Positions 1 to 7,578 of a DNA stretch of 25,592 nucleotides are shown one piece after another. Origin of the DNA: CAZRRV01 sp964602735 (lineage in GTDB: Bacteria; Bacillota; Clostridia; Oscillospirales; Acutalibacteraceae); the NCBI GenBank assembly GCA_964602735.1, contig CAZRRV010000021.1, positions 1 through 25,592 on the forward strand. The letters are read 5' to 3'. Both the position numbers and the translations under genes were made by a program. The notes below the pieces were generated by a model. The model was not told the origin of the DNA, did no database searches, and saw only the letters and a list, made by a program, of their open reading frames with translations. The stretch's first letter is position 1. Each line of letters opens with the position of its first letter.

Positions 1-2
1 AG

Positions 3-149
3 GTGAACCGGCAATATATCTACCGCCGGAGGAAAAGATATGACGGGACGCGGGATCTTTTGAAAGACAAATCCCGCAGACCGCATAAAATAACGCCGTT
101 TAAGTTGCGCATTGGCGTGAGGAGATTCCGATTGCGTTTCTTCGTGTAA
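3..149 (+). pseudogene. Decayed transposase/integrase fragment (HTH part), truncated by the window edge
   Basis: Reading from base 3, the frame encodes 48 codons before TAA at 147-149. Its first part, with the motifs YRRRKRYDGT and LKDKSRRPH, resembles the N-terminal helix-turn-helix region of IS481/IS3-like DDE transposases, whose typical wording is YRWRKRYDGT...SRRPH. After the RRPH motif the sequence loses similarity and stops, with no DDE catalytic domain following in any frame, so this looks like a remnant. The 5' part lies outside the window. The family match is from memory of the motif, so family assignment is tentative. Confidence 0.5.
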
Positions 150-418
150 TTATACATAAACACTTGCGGAGAACGTATTCATCGCGCTTTACTCGATTAT
201 TTATTACACAAAAATTTCGCGGAATTTCCGCATACCAGCCAATATATGCTGCCGATTTCGGCACATTTTCCCGTCTTTCGCGCCGTATTATGATATTCCC
301 GTACATACGGCAATGTATTCTCCGTGAACCCCGACGCGAAAATACGCTCGGTGCGTTTTCGGAAATATTTATATTTACATGGCAACCTCATTTTTTCGGA
401 ACTTTCACATTTATTTCA
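150..418. other. Noncoding stretch, AT-richer than the genes
   Basis: Short overlapping open frames exist on both strands here, but none has a Shine-Dalgarno site, a recognisable motif or consistent codon use. I see no RNA gene or clear hairpin. It separates the transposase remnant from repeat copy 1. Confidence 0.5.
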
Positions 419-592
419 GGCAATACCGCAGAATGAATGTGCGTCAGATGCGCCGCCGGATCTTTCATTAAGAGAAGGCAAAAAACACAGGAAATACTTC
501 CCTGTTTTTCCGAGCATTTTTGTGAAATATAACGGGAACATGCCGGACAGATGACGTCGGGGGCCGTCAGGCGGGCACCCGGCGGTGTTGTC
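419..592 (+). repeat. Dispersed intergenic repeat, copy 1 (174 bp)
   Basis: This copy begins GGCAATACCGC and ends GGCGGTGTTGTC, so the ends are imperfect inverted repeats. Copy 2 (13052-13226) matches it over nearly its whole length without net length change: the shared block GTGAAATAT starts 103 bases from the left end in both. An internal hairpin pairs GGAAATAC with the G+T5 CC arm that follows (around 491-512). It lies about 35 bp upstream of the iclR-family promoter. The flanks carry TTCA on both sides, which might be a target duplication, but the other copies do not repeat this pattern. Confidence 0.8.
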
Positions 593-626
593 TTCAAAAA
601 AACTTATAAAAAAATTATATTAGCGC

Positions 627-654
627 TTGACATTGACCGGACGCGTAATATACT
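627..654 (+). promoter_or_regulatory. Sigma-A type promoter of the iclR-GRE-activase operon
   Basis: TTGACA (627-632) and TATACT (649-654) are separated by 16 bp, close to consensus. It sits 34 bp upstream of the regulator start. An A/T-rich block with TATAA and TTATA arms (about 606-620) precedes the -35 and could be an UP element or operator. Confidence 0.75.
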
Positions 655-687
655 TATACCGAAAGGATAAATACGGGAGGCGTGGCA

Positions 688-1395
688 ATGAGCGGACAAA
701 ATTCCCGGGCGCCGGCTGCGGCGGCAGCCGTGAAAATCATCGAAGCGATGGCCGGTAACGACAGGCCGCAAAGTCTTTCGGCAATATCCGCGGCTACGGG
801 AATCAATAAAAATATGGTATCCCGCATTCTCTCGGTTCTAATCGAATCGGAGTGGGTTGTCTGCGATCCGGGCGGAGAATATTCCCTCTCTTTACAGTTA
901 TTCAGGCTCGGGGCGACTGCGCTGGGAAAAAAGACGCTTATGCGCTGCGCCATACCGCGTCTGGAGGCTTTAAGCGATATAACCGGCGAGTGCGTGCAAA
1001 TGGCGGTCTTACAAAACGACGCGGCGGTTTATATCGCACAGATCGAATCGCGCACGTTGGCGGGGATACGCGCAAAAATCGGAGCCGCGTATTCGCTCGA
1101 TACAACGGCTCCCGGGAAAGCGTTGAAAGCTTTCGCGATCGGCGATCCTTTGATGGAAGAAACCAGGCGGCGGGGATACGCGATAGACAACGAGGAATAC
1201 GGGCGCGGAGTTATCTGCGTTGCCGCGCCGGTATACGATTACACGGGAGGCGCCGTGGCGGCGGTGGGTCTGGCGTCGCTTACGGTTAACCATACTCTCG
1301 GGGAATTTATCGAAAGCTGCGTGCCGTCTCTGTTGGAACAGGTAAACAAAATTTCAAAAGAACTGGGGTACCGCGAACCGGACATACGCATATAG
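688..1395 (+). CDS. IclR-family transcriptional regulator
   Basis: Predicted DNA-binding regulator of the following glycyl radical enzyme genes. The N-terminal ~75 residues form the winged HTH (SLSAISAATGINKNMVSR), and the C-terminal effector domain has the family motifs TTAPGKALKAF, GYAIDNEEYGRGVICVAAPV and AAVGLASL. I chose ATG at 688 (235 aa) because GGGAGG (675-680) is 7 nt away; the GTG at 682 would be only 1 nt from it. Compared with usual IclR proteins (~250 aa), the linker between the GKALKAF motif and the RRRGYAID motif is about 20 residues short, removing a helix that normally lines the ligand domain. The next gene begins 15 nt downstream, so it is co-transcribed with its likely target. 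The effector is unknown. Confidence 0.88.
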   Translation: MSGQNSRAPAAAAAVKIIEAMAGNDRPQSLSAISAATGINKNMVSRILSVLIESEWVVCDPGGEYSLSLQLFRLGATALGKKTLMRCAIPRLEALSDITGECVQMAVLQNDAAVYIAQIESRTLAGIRAKIGAAYSLDTTAPGKALKAFAIGDPLMEETRRRGYAIDNEEYGRGVICVAAPVYDYTGGAVAAVGLASLTVNHTLGEFIESCVPSLLEQVNKISKELGYREPDIRI

Positions 1396-1410
1396 CGAAG
1401 GAGAATAAAA

Positions 1411-3456
1411 ATGATTAAGGATGTAACGGAACTGAAAACTATTCTCTACGACGAAGAAAGCGAATATATGAACGCCGATCACGAACTGAGAGTGCGCTGC
1501 CTGGATAAAGCCGAGAGCCTTCCCGGTACCGTTACCGCTTTAGACAAGGTAATGGCATATTTGCGTATGTACGGCGAAGAATTTACCCCGTACGTCCGCG
1601 GAGATTTATATTTTGCGGGAACCCCGGGCAAATATCATATCCATTCGCGTGAAGGCGGACTTGTGGACGATATAGGCCACTATTGCGCCGATTACAAAAA
1701 ACTCGCGGACTTCGGGATTGAGGGAATACGCGAAGAATTAAACCGTACCGTGCCGAGCGACGCGGAATCGGCAAAGGTTCGTGCGGCTTATAACGAAACG
1801 CTCGATCTTTTCGTATCATATATGCGAAAACACGAAAGTTACGCGAGAGAACTGGCCGAACAAACCGACGACGGCGAGAAACGTGCGAATCTGCTGAGAA
1901 TGGCAGAAGATATATCTTTTATTTGCGCGAACAGGCCGCGGACATTTGCGCAGGGACTGCAGTTGATTCTGTTCGCGCACTGTTATGTTTTCGTAAAGCC
2001 GCACACGAATACGGTGACGCTCGGAAATTTAGACAGGGTTCTCGAAACCCTTTATCAATCCGAACTCACGGCAGGCACTTTAACACGCGAAAAAGCGCTG
2101 GATATAATCTGCCGGTTTTACCTTTCGTTTATAACCATGGATCGCGACACTCAAAACATCGTCCTCGGCGGTTCCGATGAGAACGGGAACCTCTTCGAGA
2201 ACGACCTTACGGTTCTTTTTCTGCGGGCGCAGGAAATACTTCACCTGGAGGAACCGTCGGTAAGCCTGAAAATCCGCCCCGACACCTCCGACAGAGTGTG
2301 GAACGCCGCGCTGGATTTACTGGCGAAAGGCGGCGGTATGCCTTCGTTTCTGAACGACCCGCTGTATATCCGCGCGCTTAAACTGGCGGGATTCCCCGAA
2401 AAAGAGGCAAACACCTTTTGCAATGTAGGCTGTTACGAAGCTACGCCTTACGGCAACACTTTCGGGGGCACGGTAGGCGGAGATGTTAAGAATGTTTCGA
2501 TTTTCGCGGATTTTTTCGCCCTGAGCGAAGATTATCCGGATTTTGAAAGCTTTATTGCGGGATGGGAACATTATCTCGAAGACGAATATAAAAATGTGCT
2601 TGTCCCCCGTTTCGCGAAGAAAAAGGAAATAATCGGCCAACGCTCCGCCGGCCCCTTTTTAGGGCTGATTATGGACGGATGTATCGAAAATCTGCGGCTG
2701 CCCGAACAGTACGGCGCCAGGCACAACATTATTTCCATTCTGTTCGAGGGTATCGGAACGGTAACCGATTCTCTTTTGTGCGTAAAGCATTTTGTTTACG
2801 ACACAAAAGAAATTTCGCTTGACTCATATCGCCGCGCGGTAGCCGAAAATTATCCCGACGGAAGATTTTTGGCAAAAGTCCGCGCCTATCCCGCGAGATT
2901 CGGTTCGGGAGATCCCGAAAGCGGGGAACTGGCGAAACGCGAAGCGGAGTTTATGTCGGATCTCGCGGCAAAATACCCGGTAAACGAACATATTAAATCG
3001 GTACCGGCGCTTTTCCGTTTCACCGCGGATATATATTCCGACAAGACCCCGGCAACTCCCGACGGGCGGCGGGCGGGCGACCGTTTTTCTTACGGAGCCG
3101 CGGCGAGCGAACTGCTGCCGCGCAGAGACACGACAAAAGTTCTGATGTCGACAGCGGGACTGCCGCTTGAACGGTTCCCTATCGGCGCGCCGATGACCGT
3201 AAATTTAACAGCCGATGTGCTGAAAACAGAAAAAGGCAGAGACGCGGTAAGAACAATGGTGGAAACATACCACAGAGAGGGAGGCACCCATATTCAGTTT
3301 AATATCGCAGACCCGGATGTCCTTCGCGACGCGCAACTGCATCCCGATCGGTACAGGGATCTGCTAATCCGTATAAGCGGACACACCGAACCGTTCATCC
3401 GGCTGAACAAAACCATGCAGGATGCTCTGATAGCGAGAGCCGGTATGGGGTGCTGA
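1411..3456 (+). CDS. Glycyl radical enzyme of unknown substrate (PFL-like family)
   Basis: Cytosolic, oxygen-sensitive radical enzyme of the pyruvate formate-lyase/diol dehydratase superfamily. The thiyl-radical cysteine is C341 in GCYEATPYG, with E343 as the acid/base of the GCxE motif; this single-Cys arrangement argues against true pyruvate formate-lyase, which has two adjacent Cys. Other family landmarks are GHYCADYKKLADFGIEGI (89-106), FAQGLQLILFAH, TLGNLDRVL, ATPDGRRAGDR (548-558) and HIQFNIADPDVLRDAQ. The glycyl radical loop is RISGHTEPF with G657; the residue after Gly is His where most members have Tyr or Phe. At 681 aa it is about 100 residues shorter than typical members (780-850), mainly at the N-terminus. 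AAGGAGA lies 9 nt before the ATG. Substrate cannot be told from the sequence; no microcompartment or transporter genes are nearby. Confidence 0.92.
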   Translation: MIKDVTELKTILYDEESEYMNADHELRVRCLDKAESLPGTVTALDKVMAYLRMYGEEFTPYVRGDLYFAGTPGKYHIHSREGGLVDDIGHYCADYKKLADFGIEGIREELNRTVPSDAESAKVRAAYNETLDLFVSYMRKHESYARELAEQTDDGEKRANLLRMAEDISFICANRPRTFAQGLQLILFAHCYVFVKPHTNTVTLGNLDRVLETLYQSELTAGTLTREKALDIICRFYLSFITMDRDTQNIVLGGSDENGNLFENDLTVLFLRAQEILHLEEPSVSLKIRPDTSDRVWNAALDLLAKGGGMPSFLNDPLYIRALKLAGFPEKEANTFCNVGCYEATPYGNTFGGTVGGDVKNVSIFADFFALSEDYPDFESFIAGWEHYLEDEYKNVLVPRFAKKKEIIGQRSAGPFLGLIMDGCIENLRLPEQYGARHNIISILFEGIGTVTDSLLCVKHFVYDTKEISLDSYRRAVAENYPDGRFLAKVRAYPARFGSGDPESGELAKREAEFMSDLAAKYPVNEHIKSVPALFRFTADIYSDKTPATPDGRRAGDRFSYGAAASELLPRRDTTKVLMSTAGLPLERFPIGAPMTVNLTADVLKTEKGRDAVRTMVETYHREGGTHIQFNIADPDVLRDAQLHPDRYRDLLIRISGHTEPFIRLNKTMQDALIARAGMGC

Positions 3457-3457
3457 A

Positions 3458-4372
3458 TTGACTGGCCGCGTTTTCGAGGTTCAGCACTTTGCGCTTTACG
3501 ACGGCCCGGGTATACGCACCGTAATTTATCTGAAGGGCTGCCCTTTGCGATGCGAATGGTGCCACAATCCCGAAGGGCAAAGCGTTAAGCCGGAAATGTT
3601 TTACTATCCAGAAAAATGCGCCGATTGCGGAATGTGCGCCGAAGTATGCCCGCGCGGCGCGCATTCGGTTGCGGACGGGAAGCACCGCTATAACCGCGAG
3701 CTGTGCGACGGTTGCGGTCAATGTGCCGCCGTGTGCCTGAACTCCGCCATGATACGAACGGGAGAGACCGTCGATTCCGACGCTATAATGAACGAAGTTA
3801 TTTGTGATATTCCGTTTTACGGAAACGACGGAGGAATTACGCTCTCGGGAGGGGAACCTTTGATGCAACCGGACTTCGCCTGCGATTTGCTGAGCCGGGC
3901 GAAGGAAAAAGGGATTCATACCTGTATGGAAACCTGCGGATACGCCGCGCCGGATGCCGTTTCCCGCGCCGCGGATCTGACCGATCTTTTCCTTTTCGAT
4001 ATAAAGGAAACCGATCCGCGCCGCCACGCCGAATTTACCGGCGCGGCCGGCGGAGTGATCCTGCAAAATCTTAAATTCTTATCAGACCTCGGCAACCGGA
4101 TTATTCTCCGATGCCCGGTTATACCGGGCGCGAATATGCGGCCGGACTATTTTGAAGATACGGCACAGCTCGCGGAATCGCTGCCGGGCGTTACGGCTGT
4201 GGAACTCGAACCCTATCATCCCCTCGGACTGGCAAAATACAACGGGCTCGGGCGAACCGCCGGCTACGGGAAAGAAACATTCCTTTCACCCGGAGAACTG
4301 GCGCCATTCGCGGAAACAATGCGGAAAATCACGTCAAAACCCGTGCGTCTCAGCAACGGGGAGCCGGTATAA
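3458..4372 (+). CDS. Glycyl radical enzyme activating enzyme (radical SAM)
   Basis: Installs the glycyl radical on the upstream enzyme by reductive cleavage of S-adenosylmethionine. The radical-SAM CxxxCxxC motif is GCPLRCEWC (C28, C32, C35). It is followed by an inserted two-cluster ferredoxin domain: C54-C57-C60-C64 and C83-C86-C89-C93, as in activases of diol dehydratase and decarboxylase GREs but not PflA of true pyruvate formate-lyase. LSGGEPLMQ is the SAM-binding GGE motif. The start is TTG at 3458, one base after the GRE stop codon, so translation is probably coupled. At 304 aa the length is normal. It is followed by a strong terminator, ending the operon. Confidence 0.95.
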   Translation: MTGRVFEVQHFALYDGPGIRTVIYLKGCPLRCEWCHNPEGQSVKPEMFYYPEKCADCGMCAEVCPRGAHSVADGKHRYNRELCDGCGQCAAVCLNSAMIRTGETVDSDAIMNEVICDIPFYGNDGGITLSGGEPLMQPDFACDLLSRAKEKGIHTCMETCGYAAPDAVSRAADLTDLFLFDIKETDPRRHAEFTGAAGGVILQNLKFLSDLGNRIILRCPVIPGANMRPDYFEDTAQLAESLPGVTAVELEPYHPLGLAKYNGLGRTAGYGKETFLSPGELAPFAETMRKITSKPVRLSNGEPV

Positions 4373-4386
4373 AAGATCGACGCACT

Positions 4387-4420
4387 AAAAAAAGAGCCGG
4401 TTTCACGGCTCTTTTCATTT
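4387..4420. terminator. Bidirectional rho-independent terminator
   Basis: A 10-bp stem AAAAGAGCCG / CGGCTCTTTT with a 6-nt loop is flanked by T-rich sequence on the plus strand and by seven T residues on the minus strand. It can end both the activase operon and the convergent epimerase transcript. Confidence 0.85.
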
Positions 4421-4423
4421 TAC

Positions 4424-4528
4424 GGCGACACGTGCCGGGTTAACGGGGCACGGCAAAGTGTCGGGTTTGCGCGACGTCTTCGGCTTATTTCCCGTTAATC
4501 CGCCGACGCACACTCCCCGCGCGGTATT
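4424..4528 (-). repeat. Possible shortened fifth copy of the dispersed repeat
   Basis: Read on the minus strand it begins GCAATACCGC, identical to the left end of copies 1 and 2, continues with a partly matching stretch ending GTGCGTCGG, and finishes with GTGTCGCC, which is roughly complementary to its own start. The middle is missing about 70 bp and does not align well. It lies between the epimerase gene and its terminator. Confidence 0.35.
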
Positions 4529-4531
4529 GCT

Positions 4532-5194
4532 TCAGATTACATCTCTGAGGCGGTCAATACCGTCTTCAAGCGTTATATTTTCAGAGAAAACGCTTGATGT
4601 ACCGGCGACAAAAACATTTGCGCCAGCGTCACTCATTCGTTTCGCGTTTTCAAAGCTTACGTTGCCGTCGACTTCGAGCATACATCCGCCTTTTTTCCTG
4701 CTTTCGAGATACATCCCCGCGTCGTGAATTTTCGAAAGCGACGAACTCACCATTTTCTGCCCCGCAAATCCGGGATTGACCGTCATCACCAGCACGCCGT
4801 CGATATCGTCGATAACATAATCGAGCACGGAAAGCGGAGTCGCCGGATTCAGCGCCAGGACAGGATGCGCGCCGCGATCTCTTATCATACTTAACGTGCG
4901 CTGAATATGCCGCGTCGCCTCGCAGTGGATGGAAACAATATCGCCTTTCCCGAACGGAAAGAGATCGAGCCGTTCCTCGGGATCCATGATCATTAAGTGT
5001 ATATCGAGCGGTATGCGGCATTCCCGCTTAAGTTGTTTGCAAAAATCCGCGCCGAGTGTAAAATTCGGTACGAACCGGCCGTCCATAACATCAATATGCA
5101 AAAATTCAATGTTTTTACTTTCAAATACGGCAAGCGTTTCTTTCAGCCGCATAAAATCAGCGCACATCATAGAGGGAGATACCATTTTTCGCAT
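4532..5194 (-). CDS. Ribulose-phosphate 3-epimerase family protein, AlsE-like (probable ketohexose-6-phosphate 3-epimerase)
   Basis: A (beta/alpha)8 metal-dependent 3-epimerase of 220 aa. Metal and catalytic residues are visible: H33 and D35 (FLHIDVMDGRFVPN), H66 (LDIHLMI) and D176 (EVDGN). Several signature positions follow D-allulose-6-phosphate 3-epimerase (AlsE) rather than Rpe: SPSMMCADF (Rpe SPSILSADF, AlsE SPSLMCMDL), VMTVNPGFAGQ with FAGQ instead of FGGQ, EVDGN instead of EVDGG, and GTSSVF instead of GSAIF. I therefore favour a hexulose-phosphate substrate, though Rpe activity is not excluded. It follows the GatD-like dehydrogenase after 105 nt and is likely co-transcribed with it under the divergent DeoR regulator. 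Confidence 0.88.
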   Translation of the reverse strand: MRKMVSPSMMCADFMRLKETLAVFESKNIEFLHIDVMDGRFVPNFTLGADFCKQLKRECRIPLDIHLMIMDPEERLDLFPFGKGDIVSIHCEATRHIQRTLSMIRDRGAHPVLALNPATPLSVLDYVIDDIDGVLVMTVNPGFAGQKMVSSSLSKIHDAGMYLESRKKGGCMLEVDGNVSFENAKRMSDAGANVFVAGTSSVFSENITLEDGIDRLRDVI

Positions 5195-5299
5195 GGATAA
5201 ACCGACCTTTCCGGTTAATTACGACCTGCGTTCCGGGATAAATCCGGCAGAAAAACAAAACTTTACACCGCATCTGCGGGAAGAAACCGCAATTTTGCT

Positions 5300-6301
5300 T
5301 TAATCAAAAGCAATCATAACTTTTACATAGAAAATCGAGTGATCGCGCATCTTACGCATTATATCCGCGACTCCGTCGATCGGCACGCGGTGCGTGATAA
5401 GTTCTTTCGCGCGGATTTTCCCGCTTGACAGCATATTTACCGCGTCGCGCCAGTCGTTTTGGCGTTCGGCATAGCTCGCGTTCCAGGTTCCCCTGACCGT
5501 AAGTTCTTTCCGCAAAATCCGCCAATATTCGTTCTGGCTTAAACGCATTTCGCCGAGCGGATTTCCCATACACAGGACGGTGCCCTCCCTTTTTGCGACG
5601 TCAAGCGCTTGTGCCAGCGCGTTACCTGCCCCGGTACCCTCGATAACGACATCGGCGGAGGAACTGCTCCCGTCATAAACACCGAACCCGAGTTTTTCGG
5701 CAAATTCGGCTTTGGAACTGTCGATCTCCACAAATGAAACCGAAGAAGCGCCGAGTGATTCCGCCGCCTGTGCCGCAAGCAGCCCGATAGGGCCCGCACC
5801 GAAAATCACCACACCGTCGCCGCGTTTAATTCCCGCCCGCCGCACGGCGTGCAGCGCCACGGCGAGAGGTTCGCACATCGCGGCCTCGTCAAAGCTCACG
5901 TTATCCGGCACCGGCACAAGATTGAACCGCTTTACCGGGATATACTCGGCGAAGCCGCCGTCGCGCCGCGATCCGTAATAATCGTAATTTTCACACATCG
6001 CGTAATTTTCTTTCGCACATTCTCCGCAACGCATACAGGGAATTAGCGGGAAAACCGCGACCCTCCGCCCTATATCCTCCCCGTCGGGAGACGCCGCGAT
6101 TTCCCCCGCGAACTCATGCCCCGGTACGGTAGGAAAACGGTAGGTTCCTTTGGTAAACACGCGCGGAATATCGCTCCCGCAAATTCCGCACCGGCGCACC
6201 CGCACCAGTACCTCGTCCGGCTTACATTCAGGCACCGGTATCCGCTCGATTCGAAGATCGCCTATACCGTGTAAAACCGCCGCACGCATCGTATTTTTCA
6301 T
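5300..6301 (-). CDS. Zinc-dependent polyol-phosphate dehydrogenase, GatD-like (MDR family)
   Basis: Medium-chain dehydrogenase of 333 aa, expected to oxidise a sugar alcohol (phosphate) with NAD. Catalytic zinc ligands are C41 (CGICGSD), H62 and E63 (PGHEF); structural zinc ligands are C89, C92, C95 and C103. The Rossmann motif is VIFGAGPIGLLAAQ. Similarity is strongest to galactitol-1-phosphate 5-dehydrogenase: GSDIPRVF, YYGSRRDGGFAEYIPVKR and ILRKELTVRGTW match GatD almost word for word. GGGGAGA lies 7 nt before the ATG at 6301. The exact polyol is not certain; with the AlsE-like epimerase downstream, the product may be a ketohexose phosphate needing C3 inversion. No kinase or transporter is in view. 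Confidence 0.88.
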   Translation of the reverse strand: MKNTMRAAVLHGIGDLRIERIPVPECKPDEVLVRVRRCGICGSDIPRVFTKGTYRFPTVPGHEFAGEIAASPDGEDIGRRVAVFPLIPCMRCGECAKENYAMCENYDYYGSRRDGGFAEYIPVKRFNLVPVPDNVSFDEAAMCEPLAVALHAVRRAGIKRGDGVVIFGAGPIGLLAAQAAESLGASSVSFVEIDSSKAEFAEKLGFGVYDGSSSSADVVIEGTGAGNALAQALDVAKREGTVLCMGNPLGEMRLSQNEYWRILRKELTVRGTWNASYAERQNDWRDAVNMLSSGKIRAKELITHRVPIDGVADIMRKMRDHSIFYVKVMIAFD

Positions 6302-6373
6302 TAAGACATCTCCCCGAACACTGCCGGAAAATTCGCGGAACCCGCAAACTCCGTTAAAATAATTCGCGCATAA

Positions 6374-6402
6374 ACGATATTATTCAATCAAATATTTATC
6401 AA
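6374..6402 (-). promoter_or_regulatory. Candidate promoter of the gatD-like/alsE-like genes
   Basis: On the minus strand TTGATA (6402-6397) and TATCGT (6379-6374) are 17 bp apart. The -10 is weak. The -35 lies inside the tandem repeat described as the candidate operator, so binding there would block it. Confidence 0.45.
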
Positions 6403-6409
6403 ATATTTA
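6388..6409. promoter_or_regulatory. Candidate DeoR-type operator: two tandem 11-bp repeats
   Basis: TCAAATATTTA occurs twice without a gap (6388-6398 and 6399-6409), one helical turn apart, and each unit contains the palindrome AAATATTT. It ends 3 bp before the -35 of the deoR promoter and covers the divergent -35. DeoR-family repressors commonly bind repeated short units of this kind; assignment is inferred from position. Confidence 0.55.
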
Positions 6410-6412
6410 TTG

Positions 6413-6439
6413 TTGACTTTCTGCGCGCTATCGTATAAT
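6413..6439 (+). promoter_or_regulatory. Promoter of the DeoR-family regulator gene
   Basis: TTGACT (6413-6418) and TATAAT (6434-6439) with a 15-bp spacer, shorter than the optimal 17. The leader to the TTG start is about 110 nt and shows no clear structure. Confidence 0.6.
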
Positions 6440-6557
6440 ATTATTATACATCAAGGATTTAACAACTTCAACGGTCGTCGGCCATCTTGCACAAACGGGC
6501 AAATCTTCAACTTCGCGCGATTATTTTCAATCAAAAACGGGCATTGGAGGGATACCG

Positions 6558-7301
6558 TTGTTCAGCAACGAAAGATACGATGAGATAATCGATATTTTGC
6601 GCAAAAACGGAACGGTTTCGGTTGCGGAGCTGGCGCGGCGGCTTTACGCCAGCGAGGCAACCATACGCCGTGATCTTAACGAACTTGAGACGCAGGGCTT
6701 TTTGAAAAGAGTTCACGGAGGTGCTGTCGCAAACGCCGCCGAAGGAGAAATTCCGCTGTTTTTGCGCGAACACGAAAGGCATGCCGAAAAATCGCAGATA
6801 GCCGGGGAAGCCGTTCGGTACATTACAAACGGCGCGACCGTTATCCTCGACGCCTCGTCGACGGTTTATCATTTAATCCCTCTTTTAACCGCTTTTGAAA
6901 ATTTAACGGTTATCACAAACGGCCCCAAAACCTCGCTCGCGCTTGCCGAACGGCACATAAAAAGCTATTGCACAGGAGGATTTATGCTCAGCAATTCACT
7001 GGCATATACCGGGAGTTCCGCCGAGCGCATGATACGGGGGATTCACGCCGATCTGCTGTTTTTCTCGTGCCGCGGGCTTGAACTCAACGGAAGGATAAGC
7101 GACACCTCGCCCGACGAAACCGCGATACGCCAGGTAATGCTCGAACATGCCACCAAGCGTATATGCTTGTGCGACAGCAGTAAAATAGGAAAAAGTTTTT
7201 TACACACGGTCTGCTATGTAAGCGATATTGATAAACTTATCTGCGACCGGCCGGTTCCGTTTGAACCGGAAAACCCGCCGAAAGATTATTTCGGCAAGTA
7301 G
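6558..7301 (+). CDS. DeoR-family transcriptional regulator
   Basis: Sugar-phosphate-responsive repressor of 247 aa. Residues 5-60 form the DeoR HTH, with SVAELARRLYASEATIRRDL and the following ELETQGFLKRVHGGAV. The C-terminal sensor domain has GATVILDASSTVYHL, NLTVITNG, ISDTSPDETAIR and CLCDSSKIG, typical of the isomerase-like sugar-phosphate pocket. The start is TTG at 6558 with GGAGG (6546-6550) 7 nt upstream. It is divergent from the GatD-like and AlsE-like genes, so it most likely regulates them and itself through the 6388-6409 repeats, with a sugar phosphate as inducer. Confidence 0.92.
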   Translation: MFSNERYDEIIDILRKNGTVSVAELARRLYASEATIRRDLNELETQGFLKRVHGGAVANAAEGEIPLFLREHERHAEKSQIAGEAVRYITNGATVILDASSTVYHLIPLLTAFENLTVITNGPKTSLALAERHIKSYCTGGFMLSNSLAYTGSSAERMIRGIHADLLFFSCRGLELNGRISDTSPDETAIRQVMLEHATKRICLCDSSKIGKSFLHTVCYVSDIDKLICDRPVPFEPENPPKDYFGK

Positions 7302-7438
7302 CGTGCCACGGCAACCGTCTCCGCCAAAAGATGCGGCGGCATTCCGCCCGTACGTTTAACCGGCTCTCGCAAGACGTATATTGCGGAGGAACAATAAACC
7401 AGATATTTTACCCCGATTTTCGTTTTTACGCGAAGAAA

Positions 7439-7470
7439 CCCGGCGGCACTGAAAAAGCGCCGCCGGGTTT
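7439..7470 (+). terminator. Strong hairpin, probable deoR terminator
   Basis: A perfect 9-bp stem CCCGGCGGC / GCCGCCGGG (7439-7447 and 7459-7467) is followed by only TTTAT, so termination strength is uncertain. Confidence 0.55.
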
Positions 7471-7578
7471 ATCGTCGGGTTTATAAGGTATTGCTCCGAA
7501 TAAACTTTATTTTCGCCTTTATGTATTGAACCGGCAGGCCGGCGAAATGCCGCGCGGGCGTGAATAAAAAATCGGCAT

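Noticed and set aside
164..436. Overlapping short open frames in the left intergenic region
   Set aside because: They overlap each other on both strands, run into repeat copy 1 and have no start signals or recognisable domains.
1411..3456. Annotation as pyruvate formate-lyase (pflB)
   Set aside because: The active site has a single Cys in GCYE instead of the adjacent Cys pair, the activase has two extra ferredoxin clusters, and the radical loop differs.
4532..5194. Annotation as housekeeping ribulose-phosphate 3-epimerase (rpe)
   Set aside because: Several signature positions follow AlsE, and the gene sits in a DeoR-controlled polyol locus rather than with rsgA/prkC or pentose-phosphate genes; kept as family-level call only.
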